Assembly: GCA_002389765.1 (NCBI GenBank)
Contig: DGQM01000006.1
Span: 1-28,974 of the forward strand
Source: Bacteroidetes bacterium UBA4414
GTDB lineage: Bacteria; Bacteroidota; Bacteroidia; Chitinophagales; Chitinophagaceae
Reading direction: 5' to 3'
Length of the DNA stretch: 28,974 nucleotides
Shown: piece by piece, positions 8,861 through 16,013 of the stretch
Position numbering within the stretch: the stretch's first letter is position 1
Layout of the letters: each line of letters opens with the position of its first letter
Position numbers and translations under genes: made by a program
The notes under the pieces: generated by a model
Seen by the model: the letters and a program-made list of their open reading frames with translations, nothing else
What the model was told of the DNA's origin: nothing
Databases searched by the model: none

Positions 8861-9923
8861 CTAGTAGCAAACCCCAAGGGCCTGAGAGATATGAATAGGT
8901 AATTTGCGACACCCCACCTACTACACCCATACCATTGTTTACATTGCCTTGTATCTTAACGGGTTGCTGAAAAGAATTGTAACCTGCAGATGGGTCGTAG
9001 GTTTCGTAGGCTTTCAAAAAATCGAAGTAATCTTTAGATACTGATTTTACATACACAATTATCTTACCCAAAGAAGAGTCCGGCGCAAATTGGTTTTCGA
9101 GCGGTTTTACAACAAACACGGTAGTTTCATAATCATTACCATTGAAACGAATGTCTTTCAACAGTACTCTTTTACTGCGCGTAAAAGCCCCAACGTCATA
9201 TATATTTTCAGAATACGCATCTGCGGTATAAATAGCTTGCCTTACATAGTCTTTGTAATATACCGTATCTACTTTGGTAGTTACATTGCCCGATGAACGC
9301 AACGACTCATAAGCTTCTCTGGCATCACTTATCCTTACCCAACTGCCATTGTACAAAAAGTACGGAGTGGCTGTAGCTTTCTGCTTCAGTGCTTCAATTA
9401 CATAATAATCTGTAGCAGCTAATGGATCTTTTATTTTCACTTTCACCCTCAGTGTACTATCCTGCCCATATTTTACAGTAGCAGTATCTGTAATGGCAGC
9501 TTTTACCTGCTGCGGTATATCTACTACTGCAGTAGCTGTGCCAAGTATACTGTGTATTGCCGTAACCTTATATCGTTGCCCGGCTACAGCTATACTACTA
9601 TTACTAAAGGGCAGTGTATATATACGTTGTGCCAGTGAATCAGTATACCCGAGTAACGGAGTTGCTTTGCCATTGCTGTCTTTTATTTCTATTAAAAGAT
9701 TTTGCAGCAGCTGAAAACGCAAAGCACTGCTGGAAGAAAGTGAAATACTTTGTCCTGCTCTGAGAAAAAGGCTATCACCTGCCACAAACTCTCCAAGCAA
9801 TGTAATCTTTTTGCTTCCTCCTATAGGAGGAAGATCAAGATCTTTGTTGCAGGAAGGTAACCACAGCATCAGCATGCATGCAACGCACAAGAAAGAACTG
9901 ATATGTAGAATCTGTTTTTTCAT
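8856..9923 (-). CDS. DUF4249 family lipoprotein (first copy)
   Basis: 355 residues. The lipoprotein signal ends LPSC (Cys25), followed by NKDLDLPP, an acidic/basic stretch right after the lipidated Cys as in surface-exposed Bacteroidota lipoproteins. The rest is beta-rich with the family hallmarks: an early ITLLGEFVAGDSLFLRAGQSISL strip, a central DPLAATDYYVIE segment, and a C-terminal KDYFDFLKAYETY / FQQPVKIQGNVNNGMGV segment. These align by eye with DYFKYRKTYQ and EPTNIHTNVKNGYGV in the second copy, placing both in DUF4249. It starts 3 bp after the STN receptor gene, so it is almost certainly co-translated with it. The two copies are diverged. Function is unknown; a receptor-associated surface role is inferred from position and lipidation. 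Confidence 0.85.
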   Translation of the reverse strand: MKKQILHISSFLCVACMLMLWLPSCNKDLDLPPIGGSKKITLLGEFVAGDSLFLRAGQSISLSSSSALRFQLLQNLLIEIKDSNGKATPLLGYTDSLAQRIYTLPFSNSSIAVAGQRYKVTAIHSILGTATAVVDIPQQVKAAITDTATVKYGQDSTLRVKVKIKDPLAATDYYVIEALKQKATATPYFLYNGSWVRISDAREAYESLRSSGNVTTKVDTVYYKDYVRQAIYTADAYSENIYDVGAFTRSKRVLLKDIRFNGNDYETTVFVVKPLENQFAPDSSLGKIIVYVKSVSKDYFDFLKAYETYDPSAGYNSFQQPVKIQGNVNNGMGVVGGVSQITYSYLSGPWGLLLE

Positions 9924-9926
9924 GCC

Positions 9927-12509
9927 CTAGAACGATAATTTATAACTGAGGTAAGGAATAAACTGCAAGAAACTCATACCCCTCAATTTAAAATCTCCAT
10001 TTGATGCGTCGCCCGTTGCATTCACCAATTCTACATACATTACATTTCGCCTTGCATAAGCATTGAATACACCCAGCGACCATATACGCTCATAATGTTT
10101 CCCTTTCCTTTTGGTAAAATTCATACCAATATCTAATCTGTGAATGGCAGGCAATCTGTAATTATTCCATTGCACATAATTGTACGTATAATTTGAGCTA
10201 CTGACTGCATTGGCAGATGAGATATGCAGACTATTATCAAGATCAGGATATATCTGGTCGGGCAAAGTGATAGCCTCGCCCGTCATGTATGACCATGAAG
10301 CTGCAACATCAAATCTTTGCGAAGGACGAAACTCGAGTGTTGTTTTCAGGTTGTGTCTTCTATCAAAACGATAAGGAAAAGGCTTACCTTCATTCAGCTG
10401 TGCAAATTTCCTCCATGTCCATGAAAGCGTATATGCAGTTGCCCAAGTAAAGCTACCAAGTTTCTTTTTGAAAGAAGCTTCTACACCATAGCTCCAACCA
10501 ACACCCTGAATAATTTTTTCGTCCCATTTCAACGTATTATCAAATAGGTTTTTACCCATGCTATAGGTTGTAGTATTGCTGATGTCTTTGTAGTATCCTT
10601 CAATATTATACGTGAGGCCTATCTTCTCCGGACGCCCCATGTAACCAACCGTATATAATGTTGCCTCTTCAGGTTCTATGCGAGATGAGCTGGGTATCCA
10701 AAAATCTGTAGGCAAGCCGAATGTGGTATTGCTGATAAGATGCAGAAACTGCGCCATCTCTGTATAAGATGCATACACAGTATGCGATTTTGCCAGTTTG
10801 TACGAGGTATAAAAACGTGGCTGTACGCTGGAATAATTAAATCTTTCGCTAAACCAGTTGGCAAAGTGAATACCCGGGCGTATTGTCCAACGTTTGTTGA
10901 TGCGTACTTCGTCTTCAATAAAAACAGAATATTCATTTGACTGAAATTTATCTGCAGGCACTAACGATGTAGGAAGTAACTGCTGAGAACTGATAGTAAG
11001 CATTTCCGCAGGTATAAATGATGCAGTGCTGAAGTGAGCACCAAACTCAATACGTTGCGTAGCAGTAGCATACCAATTGGCATGCAGCCTTAATGCCCAA
11101 TCTGTAATAGATGAATTGCCCTGATAAGTACCTGTGGTAGTCTTTCCGTCTTTATCTATCTGCTCTTTCTTGTCTATCAGTGAATATTTGAATTGACTGA
11201 ACGTAACTATTGTATTTACAAACAACTTGGGGTTTACAATCGTATTCCACTTAGCACTGGCAACAGTATTTCCCCAACGTGCTTTGGAGCCTGAACCTTC
11301 AAAATCGAGCATAATACCATCTCTGCCATTGTACACACTTAGGTACAGTCTGTTATTTTTGTTCAATATATAGTTGGCCTTACCATTGATATCGTAGAAG
11401 TTAAATCCTGCATCTTTTGTAAACGGCTTCCACAACAAATCAAACCATGTACGTCTTCCCGATACCATGATGGATGCCTTATCTTTTACAAGCGGTCCTT
11501 CCAGATTGATGCTTCCCTTTATCAACCCCATAGTAAACTGGCCACCCCAGCGTTGCATATCTCCATCTTTGGTATTTACATCTATTACAGAAGATAGCCT
11601 GCCACCATAGCGAGATGGGAATGCCCCCTTATGAAAATCTACAGACTTGATTGCCTCTGCATTGTAGATAGATGTGAAACCGAAAAAGTGGTCGGTATAG
11701 TATAGCGGTACACCGTCAAGCAGATTTAGATTTTGCCCTGGGTCACCACCTCTTACCATAACAGCATTTGTACCGTCTGTGCCCGATTGCACACCCGATA
11801 TGTGTTGCAAGGCACGCATCACATCATTTTCGCCCAATATGGTAGGGCGGCTTTTAATATCGGCATAGGTAAGATGCAGATGCTCGGCAGATGTTTCTTT
11901 TTCCGAAACTACTTTTACCTCTTTCAACTGTGCAAGCGAAGAAAGCAAGATATCTTTTCTGCCTCCTGCCAAACCATCGCTGCTGAAAGAATCAGTACCG
12001 TAGCCTATGTATGAGCACATTACTTTGTATTTGCCAACAGGCATGGTAAGACTGTAAAAACCATAGCTATTGGTTGTAGTACCTATACCCAACTCGGGCA
12101 CATACACTACAGCACCAATCAGTACTTCCCTGTTCTGCAGTTCCTTTACATAGCCATTAACGGTAATTTTACCCGAAGCCGCTGGCTTACCATCTGCACC
12201 CGAAATCAATAATATCTTATCACCGCTTTGTTGCCAGGACACCTGTTGGCCTGCAAGAATAATATTCAATGCCTCGGCAACAGTTAATTCCGTTTCGGGT
12301 AGCTGCACCGAACGCCTTACATCTACATAATCGTTACTATACGAAACAGGGATATGAGTTTGCTGCTCTATATCCCTGATATATTTTTTCACTGAACCTT
12401 TTGCAAATGACGGCTTATACTTTGCCTGCAAGGCACTACCCTGTGCACCTGCATTGTAAGATGCAAGCACTACTGATAATGTCAATAGCAGCGTAAAGAT
12501 GTAGCGCAT
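9927..12509 (-). CDS. TonB-dependent receptor with STN signalling domain
   Basis: 860 residues; outer-membrane transducer/transporter of the FecA-like type. Signal peptide ~1-22 (ending NAGAQ), STN domain ~27-103 (SVKKYIRDIEQQTHIPVSYS, LTVAEALNIILAGQQVSWQQ), carboxypeptidase-regulatory-like domain ~113-195, plug ~205-310 (SGVQSGTDGTNAVMVRGGDP, LLDGVPLYYTDHFFGF, SRYGGRLSSVIDV), then a barrel ending LSYKLSF. In known systems the periplasmic STN domain contacts the C-terminal part of FecR, passing ligand occupancy to an ECF sigma factor. Both partners lie immediately upstream; the FecR gene ends 3 bp before this start. The downstream DUF4249 gene is also only 3 bp away, so FecR, receptor and lipoprotein form one tight unit. 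No specific substrate can be assigned. Confidence 0.93.
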   Translation of the reverse strand: MRYIFTLLLTLSVVLASYNAGAQGSALQAKYKPSFAKGSVKKYIRDIEQQTHIPVSYSNDYVDVRRSVQLPETELTVAEALNIILAGQQVSWQQSGDKILLISGADGKPAASGKITVNGYVKELQNREVLIGAVVYVPELGIGTTTNSYGFYSLTMPVGKYKVMCSYIGYGTDSFSSDGLAGGRKDILLSSLAQLKEVKVVSEKETSAEHLHLTYADIKSRPTILGENDVMRALQHISGVQSGTDGTNAVMVRGGDPGQNLNLLDGVPLYYTDHFFGFTSIYNAEAIKSVDFHKGAFPSRYGGRLSSVIDVNTKDGDMQRWGGQFTMGLIKGSINLEGPLVKDKASIMVSGRRTWFDLLWKPFTKDAGFNFYDINGKANYILNKNNRLYLSVYNGRDGIMLDFEGSGSKARWGNTVASAKWNTIVNPKLFVNTIVTFSQFKYSLIDKKEQIDKDGKTTTGTYQGNSSITDWALRLHANWYATATQRIEFGAHFSTASFIPAEMLTISSQQLLPTSLVPADKFQSNEYSVFIEDEVRINKRWTIRPGIHFANWFSERFNYSSVQPRFYTSYKLAKSHTVYASYTEMAQFLHLISNTTFGLPTDFWIPSSSRIEPEEATLYTVGYMGRPEKIGLTYNIEGYYKDISNTTTYSMGKNLFDNTLKWDEKIIQGVGWSYGVEASFKKKLGSFTWATAYTLSWTWRKFAQLNEGKPFPYRFDRRHNLKTTLEFRPSQRFDVAASWSYMTGEAITLPDQIYPDLDNSLHISSANAVSSSNYTYNYVQWNNYRLPAIHRLDIGMNFTKRKGKHYERIWSLGVFNAYARRNVMYVELVNATGDASNGDFKLRGMSFLQFIPYLSYKLSF

Positions 12510-12512
12510 AGA

Positions 12513-13490
12513 TTACTTTGCCAATATAACGTAGTTGTTATCGGTTTGTTGCCATTTACATTTGGCAACGAGGCAAAGTTCGTTAAGAATTTCTTCAATA
12601 GTTTGATTATTGAAGCTAATGTTGATTAATTGTTGACGCATATCGGTAGTCATAGTGGCATCCGGGGTGATATTGAGAGCCTGTAGCTGAGACAGCTCAT
12701 TTAAGATGTATTCCAGACTTTTGTTTTCGTATACCAGCTTGCCTGTTTTCCAGTACAGGTAGTTTGCCCCCTCAATAGTGGTTTCGGAAAGCTGTTGTTT
12801 TTTATACACACCGTGTTCCCCCGGTGTCAGTATCAGATAGTTTGCTATTTTTTGCTTTGATGTCATTTGCACCTTGCCCGTAGCTACGGTAACGGTAGCA
12901 TCAGTTTCGTTGCAGGTAACATCGAAAGATGTACCCAGTACTTTTACATCTACAGACTGTGCATCTATAATAAATGGCTTTGTAACATCGCGATGCACAT
13001 CAAAAAAGGCTTCCCCTTCCAGCGATACATTGCGGGTATTGCCTGCAAACTCTTTAGGATAAGATAGTTTGCTACCCTTGCGCAATGTGATGTGAGAATT
13101 ATCAGGCAGTACCACATCCAGATTGCCAGCGTCGGCTATCATGGTAACCATGCCGCTATCTGCACCCGGGCGCATAATGATGAGCCCTACCAGCAAAATA
13201 GCTGCAATACCCGAAGCGTATTTAACCCATAAAGGCATCACCCTCGGCTTTTTCACCTCGGCAGGAGCAGTAATACGTGATGCAACCTTATCCCAAGCGG
13301 CAGACTTATTAAAGCTGGTACCATTCAGCAATTCCTCAGAACGCTGCCAAGCCTTAGCCACCTGCTCATATACAGTTTTGTTACCTGCATCGGCAGCCAG
13401 CCACTCGTCCAGCAAGCGAGCATCCTCTTCCGAGGCTTCTCCTGCCAGCTTTTTGGCTATGATTATGTCTATCTGCTCGTTCATTTGCAT
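12513..13490 (-). CDS. FecR family anti-sigma factor
   Basis: 325 residues, inner-membrane sigma regulator. A cytoplasmic N-terminal region ~1-85 (IIIAKKLAGEASEEDARLLDEW) is the sigma-binding part. A single membrane helix ~88-107 (WVKYASGIAAILLVGLIIM) follows. The periplasmic FecR domain is ~115-215 (VVLPDNSHITLRKGSKLSYP, LEGEAFFDVHRDVTKPF, VKVLGTSFDV). The C-terminal DUF4974-type domain is ~250-323 (LVYENKSLEYILNELSQ, ISFNNQTIEEILNELCLV). This is the standard Bacteroidota FecR layout and length. It lies 41 bp after sigma and 3 bp before the STN receptor. An ATG two codons downstream (MNEQI, at 13484) is an equally possible start and would give a 22-nt distance from the predicted promoter rather than 16. 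Confidence 0.93.
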   Translation of the reverse strand: MQMNEQIDIIIAKKLAGEASEEDARLLDEWLAADAGNKTVYEQVAKAWQRSEELLNGTSFNKSAAWDKVASRITAPAEVKKPRVMPLWVKYASGIAAILLVGLIIMRPGADSGMVTMIADAGNLDVVLPDNSHITLRKGSKLSYPKEFAGNTRNVSLEGEAFFDVHRDVTKPFIIDAQSVDVKVLGTSFDVTCNETDATVTVATGKVQMTSKQKIANYLILTPGEHGVYKKQQLSETTIEGANYLYWKTGKLVYENKSLEYILNELSQLQALNITPDATMTTDMRQQLINISFNNQTIEEILNELCLVAKCKWQQTDNNYVILAK

Positions 13491-13506
13491 TGGTTGCTCA
13501 ACTATT

Positions 13507-13536
13507 ATAACGCATGATTAATAAATAACCCCTACG
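13507..13536 (-). promoter_or_regulatory. Predicted ECF promoter before FecR
   Basis: On the minus strand, CGTAGGGGTT (13536-13527), exactly 15 nt, then GTTAT (13511-13507), ending 16 nt before the FecR start. The TAG within the first element is the stop codon of the sigma gene. It would allow FecR and the receptor genes to be transcribed independently of sigma. Confidence 0.6.
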
Positions 13537-14092
13537 CCTGAAATATATTTTTTAATAACAATATCAAAATCAATCCTGCCATGGCTCCACTCTGTACAAA
13601 ATCGCGAAGGGTTTTGATGGCTTTACCCATTTGATTTTCAACGGTTTTTACAGAAATATCCAATGATTCAGCGGTTTGTTTATAGCTCATCCCATGCATT
13701 TTCACCATCAGAAATACCTCTTTGCATTTAGGTGGCAGTTGGTTGAGTGCTTCTGCTATCTTACGCGATTGCTCGTCTGCATCCTCACGCATTTGCCTGC
13801 CTGTTATAAATGGTTCGGGGTCTGTTTCCGGGGTAGTATCTGTAAACTTGACACCCGAACTTGCCTGCTTGCGCAGTGCGGTAATACAGTTGTTTCTGGT
13901 GGCGGTGATGAGATAAAATTTAGCCTCTTTGCTGTCTATCAGGTCTTTGCGTTGTTCCCAAAACTTCACCAGCGTATCTTGCACTACATCTTCTGCAAGA
14001 TGACTGTCTTCAAGAAAAGACATGGCATACCTGCAGAGGTTGTCATACTCTCTGTCAAACAAATCTTTAAATGCTCTTTCTGCAGCAGTCAT
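13532..14092 (-). CDS. ECF RNA polymerase sigma factor
   Basis: 186 residues. Sigma region 2 at ~8-75 (LFDREYDNLCRYAMSFLEDS, HLAEDVVQDTLVKFWEQR, YLITATRNNCITALRK) and region 4 at ~115-168 (LPPKCKEVFLMVKMHGMSYK, QTAESLDISVKTVENQMGKA). This is the two-domain layout of ECF sigma factors of the FecI-like Bacteroidota group. The last ~18 residues (GAMAGLILILLLKNIFQA) are strongly hydrophobic, an extension seen in some members of the group. Its neighbours, FecR and an STN TonB receptor, indicate a cell-surface signalling cascade: substrate binding relieves FecR and frees this sigma. A copy of the predicted target promoter lies 25 nt before its start, suggesting positive autoregulation. Confidence 0.94.
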   Translation of the reverse strand: MTAAERAFKDLFDREYDNLCRYAMSFLEDSHLAEDVVQDTLVKFWEQRKDLIDSKEAKFYLITATRNNCITALRKQASSGVKFTDTTPETDPEPFITGRQMREDADEQSRKIAEALNQLPPKCKEVFLMVKMHGMSYKQTAESLDISVKTVENQMGKAIKTLRDFVQSGAMAGLILILLLKNIFQA

Positions 14093-14117
14093 TTTGGGGT
14101 GGCAATGCTATTACAAA

Positions 14118-14147
14118 GAAACTAAAACTATACCATAAACCCCTACG
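14118..14147 (-). promoter_or_regulatory. Predicted ECF promoter before the sigma gene
   Basis: On the minus strand, CGTAGGGGTT (14147-14138), exactly 15 nt, then GTTTC (14122-14118), ending 25 nt before the sigma start. The GGGG tract is also part of a 5-bp inverted repeat with CCCCT at 14158-14154. The match with the FecR, receptor and T9SS gene copies suggests that sigma activates its own transcription. Confidence 0.6.
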
Positions 14148-14161
14148 GCAATCAGGGGATA

Positions 14162-14755
14162 TTATGCGTTATTATTTCTGCTTTTATCAGTTATTCGTTT
14201 TCTGATGCGGCTGAGCGATTCGGGCTTTACACCTATATAACTGGCAATCTGGTAAAGCGGAACCCGCTGCATCAGGTCGGGATTGGCGGCAATCAGTTTT
14301 TCATAGCGTTGTTCGGGCGTATCGGTAACATAGCCGGCCTGTAGCTTCTGCCTTTCGTGTACCAGTTGCTCCAGTATCATACGGGCAATGGTCTCAAACT
14401 TTCTATTGTTTTGATACATTGCCTGTTCTCTTTCAGCATTTCCTATCACCAATACGGTATCTTCAAGGCATTGAAAAAACCTGTCAGACTGTACCTGCAC
14501 CATCAACCCGCCGGGTGGTATTATCCATTGGTCTTCGGTAAAGAAATTACTGGTTCGTTCTTCTCCTTCTATTATATAATACTCGCGTACACATCCTTTC
14601 AGTACAAAATAACATGCTGTTGGTATTTCTCCTTCTTTCAGTAAATATTCTCCTTTGTGGTGCGAGCTTGTAACGATACTTTGCCTGATAGCATCTGCCT
14701 CCTCTATAGTGAGTGACATTATTTTCGAAAAATAATCTATCAGTTTTTCTTCCAT
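14162..14755 (-). CDS. Crp/Fnr family transcriptional regulator
   Basis: 197 residues. An N-terminal cyclic-nucleotide-binding-type beta-roll at ~20-115 (KGEYLLKEGEIPTACYFVLK, GCVREYYIIEGEERTSNFF) is followed by a long helix and a C-terminal helix-turn-helix at ~160-190 (VPLYQIASYIGVKPESLSRI). The usual cAMP-contacting FGE...RxA pattern is not seen at the end of the beta-roll, so cAMP binding is doubtful; many Bacteroidota members of the family have no known ligand. It lies 69 bp upstream of the sigma gene in the same direction, with no convincing terminator between, so some read-through into the sigma operon is possible. It has its own upstream gap of 113 bp. Its targets are unknown. Confidence 0.88.
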   Translation of the reverse strand: MEEKLIDYFSKIMSLTIEEADAIRQSIVTSSHHKGEYLLKEGEIPTACYFVLKGCVREYYIIEGEERTSNFFTEDQWIIPPGGLMVQVQSDRFFQCLEDTVLVIGNAEREQAMYQNNRKFETIARMILEQLVHERQKLQAGYVTDTPEQRYEKLIAANPDLMQRVPLYQIASYIGVKPESLSRIRKRITDKSRNNNA

Positions 14756-14794
14756 ACAAGTATCGGTAGGTTATAAAGATACAAACCGATTGCT

Positions 14795-14853
14795 AAAAGG
14801 GTGAGTAGCAAAGCCGGGAACGGCTCTGCTACCTTGCGTCAAAACCACCCTTT
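14795..14853 (-). terminator. Nested-stem terminator after the T9SS protein gene
   Basis: On the minus strand, AAAGGGTG (14853-14846) pairs with CACCCTTT (14803-14796). An independent 12-bp hairpin lies inside it (14832-14821 with 14816-14805, one G-T pair, TTCC loop). The outer arm ends in a T-tract. It begins 16 nt after the stop codon at 14869 and separates this gene from the Crp/Fnr gene. Confidence 0.65.
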
Positions 14854-14868
14854 CCTTCTATTTACTAC

Positions 14869-15849
14869 CTATTGTTTTATCAGCTTGTAAGATGCAGCTG
14901 CATCGCCATCTAACAGTGTGAGTACATACATACCCGCAGGCGCCATGCTCACATCTATAGCATTAGTTCCATTTTGTATTGTTCCTTTTGCCAATACACT
15001 ACCTGAAAGTGACAACAACTGATAAGCCATTTCTTTAGTACCCTTATTGGTTACGTTCACTTTGTCTGTACAAACAGTCGGGAACACTTTAATATTTTCA
15101 GCCTCGGCAAATGCAGCAATACCTGTAGACTTTAGCGCAAAACGATATACTGTACCGCTGACAGGGAAACCTGTTAATGACGGGAAGCTACCGGAGCTAA
15201 GCGTGGCACTATCCAGCGTAGGTGCTGCAGGGCTGCCTTTCAGCAGGTATATTTTATCAAAGCTCTGGTCTTCTACTTTCAGGTTATTAGTATAGCCAAC
15301 AAGTGGCCCACCCAAACCAAAATATTCAGACAGATAAGAGATTTTAGAACTGCCATACCTCATTTCTACTACATCTGTACCCTCGTACAACCATACCTGT
15401 ATATTTACAGAATCGTTCAGTGTACTGTGTCCATCCAGCTCATCAGAAAATCCTGCATTCAGCAACTCCAGTTTGAAGATACGGCTACCTGCACTGCCTG
15501 AAACAGTGTAGCGTATCGGCGATTTTGATGTACCCGACACAATTCCTCTATCAACAATTGCAGTACCGATGATATTGAAAGCTGATACGGTGCCTGTAGT
15601 GTCTGTTGCTATACCTGACATCTCCAACAGATTCAGCTTACTGATGGTTTTTGTGCCGATTTTGAAATTGAAACCCAAAGGCACTACATAAGATGTGCTA
15701 TCTGTCCATGCAGTAGTATTAATAACTGTAGCACCTGTAAGTGGTGTGTATGCCTGATTTTGTACCGTTAACTTATAAGGCATTTGTGCCTGTACTGTAG
15801 TAGCTGCCAATACTGCGGCAGTAGTTAGTGTAGTTATAAACTGTTTCAT
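14869..15849 (-). CDS. Secreted protein with T9SS type A sorting domain
   Basis: 326 residues. Signal peptide ~1-21 (LAATTVQAQ). The mature part is a beta-rich module ~22-240 (VVPLGFNFKIGTKTISKLNL, IRYTVSGSAGSRIFKLELLN, VNIQVWLYEGTDVVEMRYGS) of the kind common in Bacteroidota exported proteins. The C-terminal ~75 residues (ENIKVFPTVCTDKVNV, YQLLSLSGSVLAKGTI, APAGMYVLTLLDGD, YKLIKQ) are a typical T9SS type A sorting domain, which directs passage through the type IX secretion system and usually attachment to the cell surface or release. No catalytic motif was recognised. It stands alone between a terminator and a divergent gene. The ECF-type motif before it suggests co-regulation with the sigma/FecR/TonB operon 0.8 kb away. 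Confidence 0.88.
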   Translation of the reverse strand: MKQFITTLTTAAVLAATTVQAQMPYKLTVQNQAYTPLTGATVINTTAWTDSTSYVVPLGFNFKIGTKTISKLNLLEMSGIATDTTGTVSAFNIIGTAIVDRGIVSGTSKSPIRYTVSGSAGSRIFKLELLNAGFSDELDGHSTLNDSVNIQVWLYEGTDVVEMRYGSSKISYLSEYFGLGGPLVGYTNNLKVEDQSFDKIYLLKGSPAAPTLDSATLSSGSFPSLTGFPVSGTVYRFALKSTGIAAFAEAENIKVFPTVCTDKVNVTNKGTKEMAYQLLSLSGSVLAKGTIQNGTNAIDVSMAPAGMYVLTLLDGDAAASYKLIKQ

Positions 15850-15877
15850 AATGTATCTCTTTATGTTTTACAGTATC

Positions 15878-15907
15878 AAAACACATAACATCTTTCTAAC
15901 CCCTACG
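15878..15907 (-). promoter_or_regulatory. Predicted ECF promoter before the T9SS protein gene
   Basis: On the minus strand, CGTAGGGGTT (15907-15898), exactly 15 nt, then GTTTT (15882-15878), ending 28 nt before the start codon at 15849. The first ten bases are identical to those before sigma and FecR. Unlike two of the other copies, it lies in a true intergenic region and is not constrained by coding sequence. Confidence 0.6.
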
Positions 15908-16013
15908 CATGTCAAAAAACTTTTTTGAATACAGAAATTAACATTGTGTGCAATGAATAATGCATTGCAGCGTTTATCATTTGCTATATTTATAAATAAT
16001 AACACACTCCCTC

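Noticed and set aside
5577..12509. Polysaccharide utilization locus (SusC/SusD type)
   Set aside because: No SusD homologue or glycoside hydrolase is present. The lipoproteins are DUF4249 and the receptors are of the FecA/STN or generic type.
13676..14125. 149-codon plus-strand frame opposite the sigma gene
   Set aside because: It is antisense to a clear ECF sigma factor, with no recognisable domain and a His/Cys-rich composition typical of shadow frames.
14138..14158. CCCCT/AGGGG inverted repeat as a terminator for the Crp/Fnr gene
   Set aside because: The stem is only 5 bp with a 9-nt loop and a short T run, and its GGGG arm is better explained as part of the ECF promoter motif.
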